Shown here in pieces: positions 33,546-41,670 of a stretch of 50,948 bases of DNA. Source of the stretch: Candidatus Binataceae bacterium (lineage in GTDB: Bacteria > Desulfobacterota > Binatia > Binatales > Binataceae); the NCBI GenBank assembly GCA_035294265.1, contig DATGLK010000057.1, positions 1 to 50,948 of the forward strand. The letters run 5' to 3'. Below the pieces are notes generated by a model, which was given only the letters and a program-made list of their open reading frames with translations, was not told where the DNA came from and did no database searches. Every line of letters starts with the position of its first letter. Within the stretch, counting starts at the first letter, position 1. Both the position numbers and the translations under genes were made by a program.

Positions 33546-33752
33546 TCACTCGGTCATGCCCGGCGGGGGCACGGCGGTGGAACTGGCTTGAGGAGTCTTG
33601 CTGCTCTTGCCGTGCTCGTACTTGTAGGCCTCGTAACCAGCGCTGGGAATTGCCAACATCAAACAGCCGCTCAGCACCGCGATCAGCACGCCGCAGATCA
33701 GTACAAGCAGCGCCTGGCTCCAATTACCGCTTGGATGACCTAGGCGATCCAT
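33546..33752 (-). CDS. Small putative lipoprotein
   Basis: 68 residues from ATG 33752. An N-terminal hydrophobic stretch (ALLVLICGVLIAVLSGC) ends in a lipobox-like LSGC. A short tail of about 38 residues follows with YEAYKYEHGKSSK and a Pro/Thr-rich end. No family recognised; the tail motif YEAYKYE with Gly-Lys resembles other short lipoproteins of unknown role. It follows the NTF2-like gene by 14 bases on the same strand. Small size makes the call moderate. Confidence 0.5.
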   Translation of the reverse strand: MDRLGHPSGNWSQALLVLICGVLIAVLSGCLMLAIPSAGYEAYKYEHGKSSKTPQASSTAVPPPGMTE

Positions 33753-33766
33753 CGGACAACCCGGCG

Positions 33767-34375
33767 TCAATCCAGCGCGCCGCCTGCCAGCCAACGGCGG
33801 CCGCGCGCGTACAGTGCCTCGACTTCGGGCCCCTTGAGCCCGGGCAGACTGCGCGGAATCTGCTCGCCGGCCTTGGCTCGTCCGTAGGCGAGGTAGCGAT
33901 AGCCGGGAGGAAACTGCTCTAGAATCGCGGGATCCAGCGACAAGGTGGCGGAAGGATCCACTGGGTCGATGCGATCCTTTTCGTAGATGGGCTGGCGCAG
34001 CACGATTGCCCAACGTCCTTGGCGGCATTCGAAGAAATCATAAAAGCGCCCGGTGCAAACGCTGTCACACAAGATCCCCTCGACCAGGCCGCGGCGCGAA
34101 ATCGTGGTCTTGGTTTGGGCGATCGCGCGATTGCCGGCGACGTCGATCGAGCAACCGCCCAGGAAGTGCAACGACGTCGCGGGTCCGCGCTCCCAGGCGA
34201 TTTTGCTGGCACGGATAAAGTCCTCCACCGGCCCCTGGAACCAGATCGCGACCATGTAGCCGTCATCATGCCAACAGGTGCGAAAGCGCTCCCAATCGCC
34301 GTAGTCGCGCCACATCACCCAATTCTCGACCACCTGCCTGATAGCAATCGCCGCCGGCGTATCCGCTTGGTTCAT
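33767..34375 (-). CDS. NTF2/SnoaL-like protein, copy 2 of a tandem pair
   Basis: 202 residues from ATG 34375, with gggagg eight bases ahead (the frame runs open further but that part is a shadow of the neighbour). A cone-shaped NTF2-like domain: AIRQVVENWVMWRDYGDWER, FRTCWHDDGYMVAIWFQG, CTGRFYDFFECRQGRWAIVL, then a C-terminal region QPIYEKDRIDPVDPSA. It is a close paralogue of the upstream gene, even at DNA level. SnoaL-like proteins are cyclases, dehydratases or ring-hydroxylase beta-type subunits. Given the Rieske oxygenase nearby, a role in the same pathway is possible but unproven. Confidence 0.85.
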   Translation of the reverse strand: MNQADTPAAIAIRQVVENWVMWRDYGDWERFRTCWHDDGYMVAIWFQGPVEDFIRASKIAWERGPATSLHFLGGCSIDVAGNRAIAQTKTTISRRGLVEGILCDSVCTGRFYDFFECRQGRWAIVLRQPIYEKDRIDPVDPSATLSLDPAILEQFPPGYRYLAYGRAKAGEQIPRSLPGLKGPEVEALYARGRRWLAGGALD

Positions 34376-34418
34376 CGCGCTGCCTCCCATTCGTGGCCCG
34401 AGGGTGCGCCGGCACGGC

Positions 34419-35021
34419 TCACGAATGCGGCCCGCCAGCCAACCAGCGCTGACCGCGCGCGTACAGTGCCTCGACTTCGGGCCCTTTGAGTCCGGGCATG
34501 TCGGTTTTAACCTTGTAGCCAATCGCGCTCTGGGCGTAAGCCAGATGACGATAGCCTTGAGGAAAGCGCTCCAGGATTGCCGGATCCAGCCGCAAGCCGT
34601 GCGCCGGATCGACCGGATCCATCCGGTCCTTTTCATAGATCGGCTGGCGCAGCACGATGGCCCAGCGCCCCTGGCGGCGCTCGAAGAAATCATAAAAGCG
34701 CCCGGTGCAAACCACGTCGCAGGGCACGTCGTGCACTGAAGCGCGCTGCGAAATGGTCATCTTACTCTGGGCGATCGCGCGCTCGCCCGCGATATCCACG
34801 GTGATCCCGCCCAGAAAATGCAGGATACTGACGCCGCGGTTCCAGCCCTCGATACTAACGCGGATGAAATCGTCCACCGGCCCCTGAAACCAGGTCGCCA
34901 TCATGTAGCCGTCGTCATGCCAACAGGTGCGAAAGCGCTCCCAATCACCGGCATCGCGCCACACCGCCCAATTCTCGACCACCTGGCGAATCGCTAACCG
35001 CTGCACCATCTCGTCATTCAC
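34419..35021 (-). CDS. NTF2/SnoaL-like protein, copy 1 of a tandem pair
   Basis: 200 residues from GTG 35021 (ggag eight bases ahead), which brings its length level with its paralogue downstream; an open frame reaches 35057. Shows the same segments: AIRQVVENWAVWRDAGDWER, FRTCWHDDGYMMATWFQG, CTGRFYDFFERRQGRWAIVL, LKGPEVEALYARGQRWLAGG. The Trp, His-Asp and Tyr-Asp-Phe-Phe positions are preserved in both copies. A tandem duplication with divergence suggests two related substrates or a heteromer. The 43-base gap to copy 2 implies co-transcription. Confidence 0.85.
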   Translation of the reverse strand: MNDEMVQRLAIRQVVENWAVWRDAGDWERFRTCWHDDGYMMATWFQGPVDDFIRVSIEGWNRGVSILHFLGGITVDIAGERAIAQSKMTISQRASVHDVPCDVVCTGRFYDFFERRQGRWAIVLRQPIYEKDRMDPVDPAHGLRLDPAILERFPQGYRHLAYAQSAIGYKVKTDMPGLKGPEVEALYARGQRWLAGGPHS

Positions 35022-35118
35022 GATTCCAACTCCGCTCTGCCGTTTTGTCCCTGGCATTCGGACTTACGCCAGGCAATATGGATTTTTCACTATCGCAAAA
35101 AATCGTACGCTTGGCCAA

Positions 35119-35379
35119 TTAGCCCAGGCTGGCATCGGCCTTGGGACGCGGCCGCTGCAGCTTGGCACGCGCTTGCCGATCAGCACCCCGGCGCACATTC
35201 TCAAGCAAAATTAACAGACAGCCTAGTACAAAAGCGGCCCCGGTGAGGCGCGGAGGCAGGCCGAGATGGATCGCCGCGGCGATAACCACAATCCAAGCCA
35301 GCAGGCTGAGCGCCAAACTGCCATCTTCGACGAACAATCCTAAGACTCCGTGCACAGCCATACCCAGGCGTGCCATCAT
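35119..35379 (-). CDS. Small two-TM membrane protein
   Basis: 86 residues with two hydrophobic helices (ALSLLAWIVVIAAAIHLGL and LTGAAFVLGCLLILLENV) and a basic C-terminal tail. Its ATG overlaps the stop of the COG4280-like gene by four bases (ATGA), so the pair is translationally coupled and the small protein probably assists the larger one. No family name recognised. Confidence 0.7.
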   Translation of the reverse strand: MMARLGMAVHGVLGLFVEDGSLALSLLAWIVVIAAAIHLGLPPRLTGAAFVLGCLLILLENVRRGADRQARAKLQRPRPKADASLG

Positions 35380-36152
35380 AAGCGTGCCGCGGCCGATTCA
35401 AGCCGGCGAGCCGTCTGGCGTGCCAAGGTGATAGCGGTGCTGGCGGTGACTAACACCAGCGCCAACAGGATCAACAAGCTCCAGTCGCCCCCGGGCCACC
35501 TAATTCCGATCCCTTCGCCTATCCAAAATACGCCGAAGGTGGTCAGCAAAGCGCCCACTATAAGCTTGAGGCTGTTTTCTGGAAGTCGGCTGAGCGGCCG
35601 ATGGACCGCCAGCCCCAACCCGATTACGATCAGCGCCGCCAGCCCAGCACCAGCACAAGCCGGGGCGAACATGCCACCGCCCCCGCCCACCGCTACGACG
35701 ATAAAAGCCACTTCCAACCCCTCCAGCACCACCGCCTTGAGCGCGGTCAAGGTGGCGGGGTAATCCCACGACATGCTTGGAGTGGGCTGGGTACCGAGAA
35801 GCTGGCTTTCCCGCTTGAAAATCGCAACTTCGTCACGCAAGGAAATCAAGTCTGCCGCGCGCAGCACCGCTTTGCGCAGCCAGCGCATGCCGAAGAGCAG
35901 GAGCAGGGTACCGACAACCAGTTGAATCAGGCCGAGCGGAATTCGCATCAGCGCCGGCCCGAAGGCCAGAACGGCCGCGGCCAGGAGCACCGCTCCCGCA
36001 CCAGCGCCGCTAAGAGCGTAGCGCCATCCGCGCACACTGCCCACGGCCAGCACGATCGTAAGCGCCTCGACGAATTCCACCAGCGAGGCCAAAAAGGCAG
36101 CCGTGAATACCGGCCCGACCCGGGCCCAATGAGGATCAAGCAGCATCGTCAC
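35376..36152 (-). CDS. Polytopic membrane protein (COG4280-like)
   Basis: 258 residues with about seven hydrophobic segments. Two internally similar motifs, EFVEALTIVLAVGSVRGWR near the N-terminus and LEGLEVAFIVVAVGGGGG in the middle, place acidic residues inside membrane helices. This repeat layout resembles cation transporters such as the UPF0016/Gdt1 and LysE groups. I recall the first motif from COG4280 proteins of unknown function. Transport of a cation is inference. It is coupled to the 86-residue membrane protein downstream. Confidence 0.7.
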   Translation of the reverse strand: MTMLLDPHWARVGPVFTAAFLASLVEFVEALTIVLAVGSVRGWRYALSGAGAGAVLLAAAVLAFGPALMRIPLGLIQLVVGTLLLLFGMRWLRKAVLRAADLISLRDEVAIFKRESQLLGTQPTPSMSWDYPATLTALKAVVLEGLEVAFIVVAVGGGGGMFAPACAGAGLAALIVIGLGLAVHRPLSRLPENSLKLIVGALLTTFGVFWIGEGIGIRWPGGDWSLLILLALVLVTASTAITLARQTARRLESAAARL

Positions 36153-36235
36153 CGGCTAACGTTGGGGTAAGCGCGCTCCGCAATCCATCGAGTGCAATTC
36201 TAGCACGCTGCACCCGCTGGTCCGACACGGAACGT

Positions 36236-37186
36236 TCAGTTGCCGCCGATTTGGGCGGGCGAGAGCTTGAGCAGGCGCAGCGCGTTGCCGGCGAAGATTT
36301 TCTCGCGATCGGTCTCGTCTACCGGCAGATCCCGCACCAGTTGGATCGCACGCGGCTTGAGGCTGGTCAGCGGCGGCGCGTCGGAGCCGTAAATCACGTG
36401 CTCAGCGCCCATCGTTTCCAACGCGCATTTGGCCGCGGGCAGCGCATAACAGACTGAGTCCAAATACATTTTCTTGAGATAATGGCTGGGCGGCGCCTTG
36501 ATCAGCATCGGCGAATAGGAGCCGAGGAAAAAGGCTTCGTCCTGCAGCTCATAGGCGTAATCCATTCGCCCGATCATGTCGCAGATGCCTCCGCCGATAT
36601 GCGAACCCACGATTTTGAGGCTAGGAAAACGCTCCAGGATACCGCGCACGATAATCCGCGCCAGCGCCAAGCAGTTGTCCGCCGGACGGCCAATACTGGA
36701 GGCTAGGCGGTACTCGCGCATCTTCTCCTCGCCGTAGCCGACATGCGGAGGATGGATCATCACGGGCACGTCGCGCTCAGCCACGATCTCCCAAAACGGC
36801 ATCGCCTCGTCCTCGTCGGGATAGTTATGCTCCCAACTGGAGTTGATAAACACACCCTTGAGCTTGAGCTGGTCCAGCGCGCGAACGAGTTCGCGATGGA
36901 TCTCGGGACCGCCGCCCGGGATGGTGGTGGCGAAGCTGACCACGCGCCCGCGATAGCTCTCCTGCAAGCCTGCCGCGTAGTCATCCCAGCGCCGCAGCAG
37001 CGCCACCGCCTCGGTGCGGCTCTTGCCGCGCAGATGATGCATCGCGTTGCTCACCACGCACAGATCGACCCCGCATTTGCGGCATTGCTCCAGCACGTTT
37101 TCGATCGTCATCGGGCAGCGGCCCTGCCAGATGGGATCGGCAGCTTCCTCAGGAGTGTGCACGTGGTTGTGCCATTCGACGATCAT
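36236..37186 (-). CDS. Amidohydrolase-2 family metal-dependent hydrolase/decarboxylase (ACMSD-like)
   Basis: 316 residues, TIM barrel of the amidohydrolase superfamily. Metal ligands are all visible: EWHNHVH at the N-terminus (His6, His8), VMIHPPH, VGSHIGGG and IYGSDAPP (Asp). This arrangement, with a single zinc, is the ACMS decarboxylase/resorcylate decarboxylase subgroup, so the enzyme may decarboxylate or hydrolyse an aromatic-derived acid. 3-Hydroxyanthranilate dioxygenase, the partner of ACMSD, is encoded 8 kb away. It is divergent from the luciferase-like gene across a 261-base intergenic region, where the promoters must lie. Confidence 0.85.
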   Translation of the reverse strand: MIVEWHNHVHTPEEAADPIWQGRCPMTIENVLEQCRKCGVDLCVVSNAMHHLRGKSRTEAVALLRRWDDYAAGLQESYRGRVVSFATTIPGGGPEIHRELVRALDQLKLKGVFINSSWEHNYPDEDEAMPFWEIVAERDVPVMIHPPHVGYGEEKMREYRLASSIGRPADNCLALARIIVRGILERFPSLKIVGSHIGGGICDMIGRMDYAYELQDEAFFLGSYSPMLIKAPPSHYLKKMYLDSVCYALPAAKCALETMGAEHVIYGSDAPPLTSLKPRAIQLVRDLPVDETDREKIFAGNALRLLKLSPAQIGGN

Positions 37187-37447
37187 CGCGAGTCTCCTTC
37201 GTATGGCTATATCTGCGCCACTAGCACATCACTGCCGCGGTTGTCGATTAAAGGCTTGCTCGAGTCCTTTCCTTGTGGGAGGAAACGTCGGTCCAATCCG
37301 CGTCGGTCGCTCCCGACAAGACCGGCGAACACGCGTACGATCGTGCGGTTGTGGAACTTTCCGCGGAGCCCAGCGCATAGCACGGCCTTCGCCGTCATAA
37401 CCATTTCCGCCGCACCTTTGCTATGGTGGCAAGCGGAGGGTGGCGCG

Positions 37448-39172
37448 ATGCGAATCTACAATCTGGAGGAGCTTACCTATCCAGGGGTGCCGATGAATTT
37501 CGGTCCCGAGGTAAGATTCACTAACCGTTTTTGCGATCCCAAGGTCGCGGCCCAGACCTATGCCGAGCATCTAGAGGAATGGGCACTGTGCGAGGAGTTG
37601 GGCTTCGACGGCGTCTTTGCCAACGAGCATCACTTTACCGGCTTCAACATCCAACCTGATTGCAACGTCACAGCAGCAGCGCTTATTCAGCGCACCAAAC
37701 GGATCAAGGTCGGAGTGTTGGGCAACGTCCTGGCCCTGCGCCATCCGGTGGCAGTGGCCGAGGCTTTTGCCAGCCTGGATTGCATGTCCAACGGCCGCTT
37801 CATGCCCGGGGTCGTGCGCGGCCTGCCGCAGGAGTACATCTCCTACAATGCCGATACCTTTACCGGGCGCGAGCGCTTCGAGGAGGCTTACGGAATCATC
37901 CAGCGATGCCTCAACGAAGAGATCTTCGATCACGACGGCAAGCATTGGAACCTGACCGGTGTATCGATCTGGCCCAAGCCGGTGCAAAAACCGCTGGGGC
38001 CGTTCTGGATGCCGGCGGGTTCGATGGAGAGCATCCGTTTTGCCGCCCGCAATCACATCATCTCCTGCCAGGTCTTCCAGCCCACCGCCGGCTTCAAGGA
38101 AGTCTTCGACGCCTACCGCCAAGTCGCGCGTGATGAATTCGGCTGGGAGGCAGGAGTGGAGCAGTTCGCCGGGGCCCGTTTCGTCCATCTGGCCGAGGAC
38201 AACGAAACCGCGATGGCCGAGGGCGAAAAGGCCCTGGCTTACCTGTTCCGCGTGCTGGGCCGGCCGATCCGCAATCCGGCGCCCGTGCCCGGCCATGCCA
38301 GCGACCATTCCTACGATTTTCGCCGTGACATCGAGGCCAAGGTTTCCGACGACCGTGCTAACATAGGACCGACCTCCGACGCCACGGCGATGCGCGCCAC
38401 CTTCGAGCGGATGCGCCGGCATGGATGGTGCGTGGCCGGCGATCCGGATTTCGTCGCCAAATGGCTGGAAGAGGACGCCAGCCAAGCGGGTTACGGCAAT
38501 TTGATTGTGTCTTTCCGTCTAGGCAACTTGAGCCATGAACAGGTGCTGCGCTCCAAGCGGTTGTTCGCGCAACACGTGCTGCCGCGCCTGCGAAAGATCA
38601 ATCAGGCACCCGAACCTAAACCGCTGCTTCACGCCACGCCCTACGAAGTTCGCCACGCCGAGGAACGGCGCCGCGAGCGGCTGTATCGTGATTTCAATTA
38701 CCTGCTTTCCAAGGACGCAATCGAAGTGGTGGACGAGATTCGCGATCTCGCCCCGCGCCAAATCACCGCCGGCTGGCTGATGCGCGTCCCACAGCGCCAT
38801 ATCGACGGCAGCCCGACCGAGATCATCTTTCCCGGCCCCTGCGACGAGCATCGCGGATGTGCGATCCGGTTGCGACTGGTCGGAGTCAACGGTCAGCCCA
38901 TCGCACCACAGGCCAAAGTCAAGCTGACCGCAACCGACGGAGTGCGCGAAGAGACTGTCTTCGAGGGCGATTACGCCGCCTTCAGTCGTATCCCCGACCA
39001 GCATGCCCCCGAGGCCGCCCTCGCCGCGCAGCGCCGGGTCGTGGCTGGTGACGGCTGGTCGATCGCGCTGACCATAACCGTGCCCGCCGACACTCCCGAG
39101 CCGGATCTGGAGGCGGAAGATTCCTTCTTCGAAGTCGAGTGCTTTAAACAGGTGCTAACGGTCAGCGCCTAA
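37448..39172 (+). CDS. Luciferase-like flavin-dependent monooxygenase with extra C-terminal domain
   Basis: 574 residues from ATG 37448 (ggaggg ahead; the open frame upstream is not coding). The first 370 residues are an LLM domain: LCEELGFDGVFANEHHF, TKRIKVGVLGNVLALRHPVAVAEAFASLDCMSNGR and GWCVAGDPDFVAKWLEED are typical F420/FMN-type TIM-barrel segments. About 200 further residues follow (from RRERLYRDFNYLLSKD), including EIIFPGPCDEHRGCAIRLRL and ending LEAEDSFFEVECFKQVL, which I do not recognise as part of this family. It is transcribed with an alpha/beta hydrolase gene 16 bases behind. Baeyer-Villiger-type or C-N oxidation is conceivable. Confidence 0.88.
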   Translation: MRIYNLEELTYPGVPMNFGPEVRFTNRFCDPKVAAQTYAEHLEEWALCEELGFDGVFANEHHFTGFNIQPDCNVTAAALIQRTKRIKVGVLGNVLALRHPVAVAEAFASLDCMSNGRFMPGVVRGLPQEYISYNADTFTGRERFEEAYGIIQRCLNEEIFDHDGKHWNLTGVSIWPKPVQKPLGPFWMPAGSMESIRFAARNHIISCQVFQPTAGFKEVFDAYRQVARDEFGWEAGVEQFAGARFVHLAEDNETAMAEGEKALAYLFRVLGRPIRNPAPVPGHASDHSYDFRRDIEAKVSDDRANIGPTSDATAMRATFERMRRHGWCVAGDPDFVAKWLEEDASQAGYGNLIVSFRLGNLSHEQVLRSKRLFAQHVLPRLRKINQAPEPKPLLHATPYEVRHAEERRRERLYRDFNYLLSKDAIEVVDEIRDLAPRQITAGWLMRVPQRHIDGSPTEIIFPGPCDEHRGCAIRLRLVGVNGQPIAPQAKVKLTATDGVREETVFEGDYAAFSRIPDQHAPEAALAAQRRVVAGDGWSIALTITVPADTPEPDLEAEDSFFEVECFKQVLTVSA

Positions 39173-39187
39173 GGCGAGGGGCGGTTC

Positions 39188-40042
39188 ATGAGCGAGCAAC
39201 ACTTGGGCGTCGGCTATGCCTGCCAATTCCTCAAGAAATCGATTCGACTGGGCGAGGTGCGGCTGGAGTACCTCAGCGGCGGCAAAGGGCCACCCCTGCT
39301 CTATCTACACGGATTGGCGGCGTGGAACGGATGGGACACCGATCATATCGCGCTGGGCCTGACCAATACCGTCTATGCGCCCATATTGCCGGGATGGAAG
39401 TCGGGTGAGTTTCCCCCCGGGGTGCGGCGCATCACCGACTATGCGACCATTTTGCGCCAATTGGTCAGCGAGCTGGGGGCCGAGCGCATCGACCTCGTCG
39501 GTCATAGCGTGGGCGGCTTAATCGCCGCCTATCTGGCCAGCGAGGAACCGGGGCTGGTCAATCGCTTGGTCCTGGTCGATGCACTCGGCCTGGACGTGGC
39601 GGAAGCGCCCACCGCGCGGCTGGAAACGCTCGATGAGGAGGCGCTGTTTCACACCGCCTTTTCCACCTCGGGCGCAATGGTGGTGGCGGGCGATTTTGGC
39701 GGCGTGCCGATCAATCTGCGCAGCGGTATGACTTTTCGCCAACTCCAGCGCGGAATCAAAAGCCTGATGGCGCTGACCGGCGGCCGTCCCGCGGACCCCG
39801 AGCTTGTGCCGCGCCTGGCCAAGATCGCGGCCCCCACGCTGGTGGTGTGGGGCGAACAGGACGGCGTGGTGCCGTTGCGCCACGGCGAAATCATGGCCCA
39901 AAGGATTCCGCACGCGCGCTTGGCGATTATCGAAGGCGCCGGCCATATTCCGCAAAAGGAAAGAGGCCAGGCCTTCGTCCGCCTGCTGCGCAACTTTCTG
40001 CTGGATAGCCGCGAGGAGGTCGCTGGCGTGCGTTTTGCCTAA
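39188..40042 (+). CDS. Alpha/beta hydrolase
   Basis: 284 residues. Hydrolase fold with oxyanion strand LLYLHGLAAWNGW, nucleophile elbow GHSVGG (Ser about 106), acid in GEQDGVVPL and His in EGAGHIPQKE. A classic triad of meta-cleavage product or ester hydrolases. Sixteen bases separate it from the monooxygenase, suggesting that it cleaves an ester or C-C bond made by that enzyme. Substrate unknown. Confidence 0.9.
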   Translation: MSEQHLGVGYACQFLKKSIRLGEVRLEYLSGGKGPPLLYLHGLAAWNGWDTDHIALGLTNTVYAPILPGWKSGEFPPGVRRITDYATILRQLVSELGAERIDLVGHSVGGLIAAYLASEEPGLVNRLVLVDALGLDVAEAPTARLETLDEEALFHTAFSTSGAMVVAGDFGGVPINLRSGMTFRQLQRGIKSLMALTGGRPADPELVPRLAKIAAPTLVVWGEQDGVVPLRHGEIMAQRIPHARLAIIEGAGHIPQKERGQAFVRLLRNFLLDSREEVAGVRFA

Positions 40043-40175
40043 CGCAGCGCGCTTCGCCTGGCAAGCGTAAGCGTAAGCTGGACGGGCCGCGGCTTGCGCG
40101 GCAGGTATCGATAGCGCGATAAGGGAGCAACGGCGCAAAGGGCCTCGACATTGCGCCGTTCACGGGGGTGCCATC

Positions 40176-41654
40176 ATGGCAAACCACGCTTCACGCTCGG
40201 CACAGATTCACGCCACCCTGCCCCATCCGGTGATCGACTCCGACGGCCACATCAAGGAGGGCTTTTCCAGTTTCTTCGCCTACCTTGACGCTCTGGCCGG
40301 CGCGCGAATGGTGGATCGTTATAAGGCCCTGATGGGCGAAACCCGTTTGGCGCCCGCCGGCAGCGCGCAGCAAGCCCGCGAGCGCCGCCTGACCCGCAAT
40401 ACCTGGTACACCCTACCCACTCAGGACATGCGCGACACGGCCGCTTGCGCCCTGCCCCGCCTGCTCTACGAACGGATGGAGGAGATCGGGCTGGACGTCT
40501 CGGTGATCTACCCGACCATTGGCTTGGCGATGAATTCGATCGGCGACGACGAGTTACGCATCGCGTCGTGCCGCGCGATCAACCACTTGCGCCACGACAT
40601 GTGCGAAGGCTTGACCGACCGGCTGCTGCCCGCCGCGGTGATTCCGATGAACACGCCGGCAGAGGCAATTGCCGAGATGGAATACGCCTGCGGCGAACTG
40701 GGAATGCGGGCAGTCATGATGGCTAGCTACGTCAAGCGGCCGGTCGAGGCGATCGAGCGCCGCTATCCCGGGGCCGGCGAGTATGCCTACTGGCTGGACA
40801 CTTTCGGCATAGACAGTGCCTACGACTACGACCCGGTGTGGGCCAAATGCGTCGATCTCAAGATCTCTCCAACCTTCCACTCGATTGGCTGGGGATGGGG
40901 TAGCCGCAACTCGATCTCGAGTTACGTCTACAACCACCTGGGCGGTTTCGCGGCGTCCGGCGAAGCGGTCTGCAAGGCCCTGTTTTTTGGCGGCGTTCCG
41001 GTCCGCTTTCCTACGCTCACCTTCGGCTTTTGCGAAGGCGGCGTGGCCTGGGCTCGCAATCTATTCTGCGATCTAGTGGCCCATTGGGAGAAGCGGCGCG
41101 GCGAAATGCTGGAGCACAATTACGGGCTCAACAATATCGATCGTCAGGCCCTAAGCGCCCTGTTCGAGCGCTACGCGCGCAAAGGGGTGGACGCCAACAT
41201 GGACGAACTCATCAGCGGCTATCTCCATCGCCCCAGCGGTGAGTACCCTTTCATCTTCGACGAATTCGAGCGCTGCGGCGTGCGCACGCTGGAGGATTTC
41301 CGCGCCCGCTTCATCGCTCCGTTCTACTTCGGATGCGAAGGGGACGACCCGATGAACGCGCTGGCCTTCAACGGCCGCGGCACGCCGCTTAACGCGCGGC
41401 TGAACGCGCTGTACGGCTCCGATATTTCGCATTGGGATGTGCCCCATCACGCCGAAGTACTGGAAGAAGCCTACGAGATGGTCGAACAGGGGCTGGCCAG
41501 CGAAGCGGACCTGCGCGATTTCGTATTTATCAATCCGATCAATTTCTGGACCGCCACCAACCCCGACTTCTTCAAGGGCACGGTGGTGGAACAGCAGGTC
41601 GCGCAAGTGCTGGCGGCGCGCCGCACCGACAATCCGCATCAATCCCTACGCTGA
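40176..41654 (+). CDS. Amidohydrolase-2 family protein
   Basis: 492 residues. It begins HPVIDSDGHIKEG, the Asp-x-His form of the first metal motif seen in long amidohydrolase-2 proteins, and includes ISPTFHSIGWGWGSRNSISS and LTFGFCEGGVAWA in the barrel. About 170 residues longer than the ACMSD-like enzyme, with an extended C-terminal region. It hydrolyses or decarboxylates an unknown substrate. It lies 134 bases behind the alpha/beta hydrolase, with a deacylase-type gene following 16 bases later, which makes one catabolic cluster. Confidence 0.85.
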   Translation: MANHASRSAQIHATLPHPVIDSDGHIKEGFSSFFAYLDALAGARMVDRYKALMGETRLAPAGSAQQARERRLTRNTWYTLPTQDMRDTAACALPRLLYERMEEIGLDVSVIYPTIGLAMNSIGDDELRIASCRAINHLRHDMCEGLTDRLLPAAVIPMNTPAEAIAEMEYACGELGMRAVMMASYVKRPVEAIERRYPGAGEYAYWLDTFGIDSAYDYDPVWAKCVDLKISPTFHSIGWGWGSRNSISSYVYNHLGGFAASGEAVCKALFFGGVPVRFPTLTFGFCEGGVAWARNLFCDLVAHWEKRRGEMLEHNYGLNNIDRQALSALFERYARKGVDANMDELISGYLHRPSGEYPFIFDEFERCGVRTLEDFRARFIAPFYFGCEGDDPMNALAFNGRGTPLNARLNALYGSDISHWDVPHHAEVLEEAYEMVEQGLASEADLRDFVFINPINFWTATNPDFFKGTVVEQQVAQVLAARRTDNPHQSLR

Positions 41655-41670
41655 CAGGGGGTTAAAGCTC

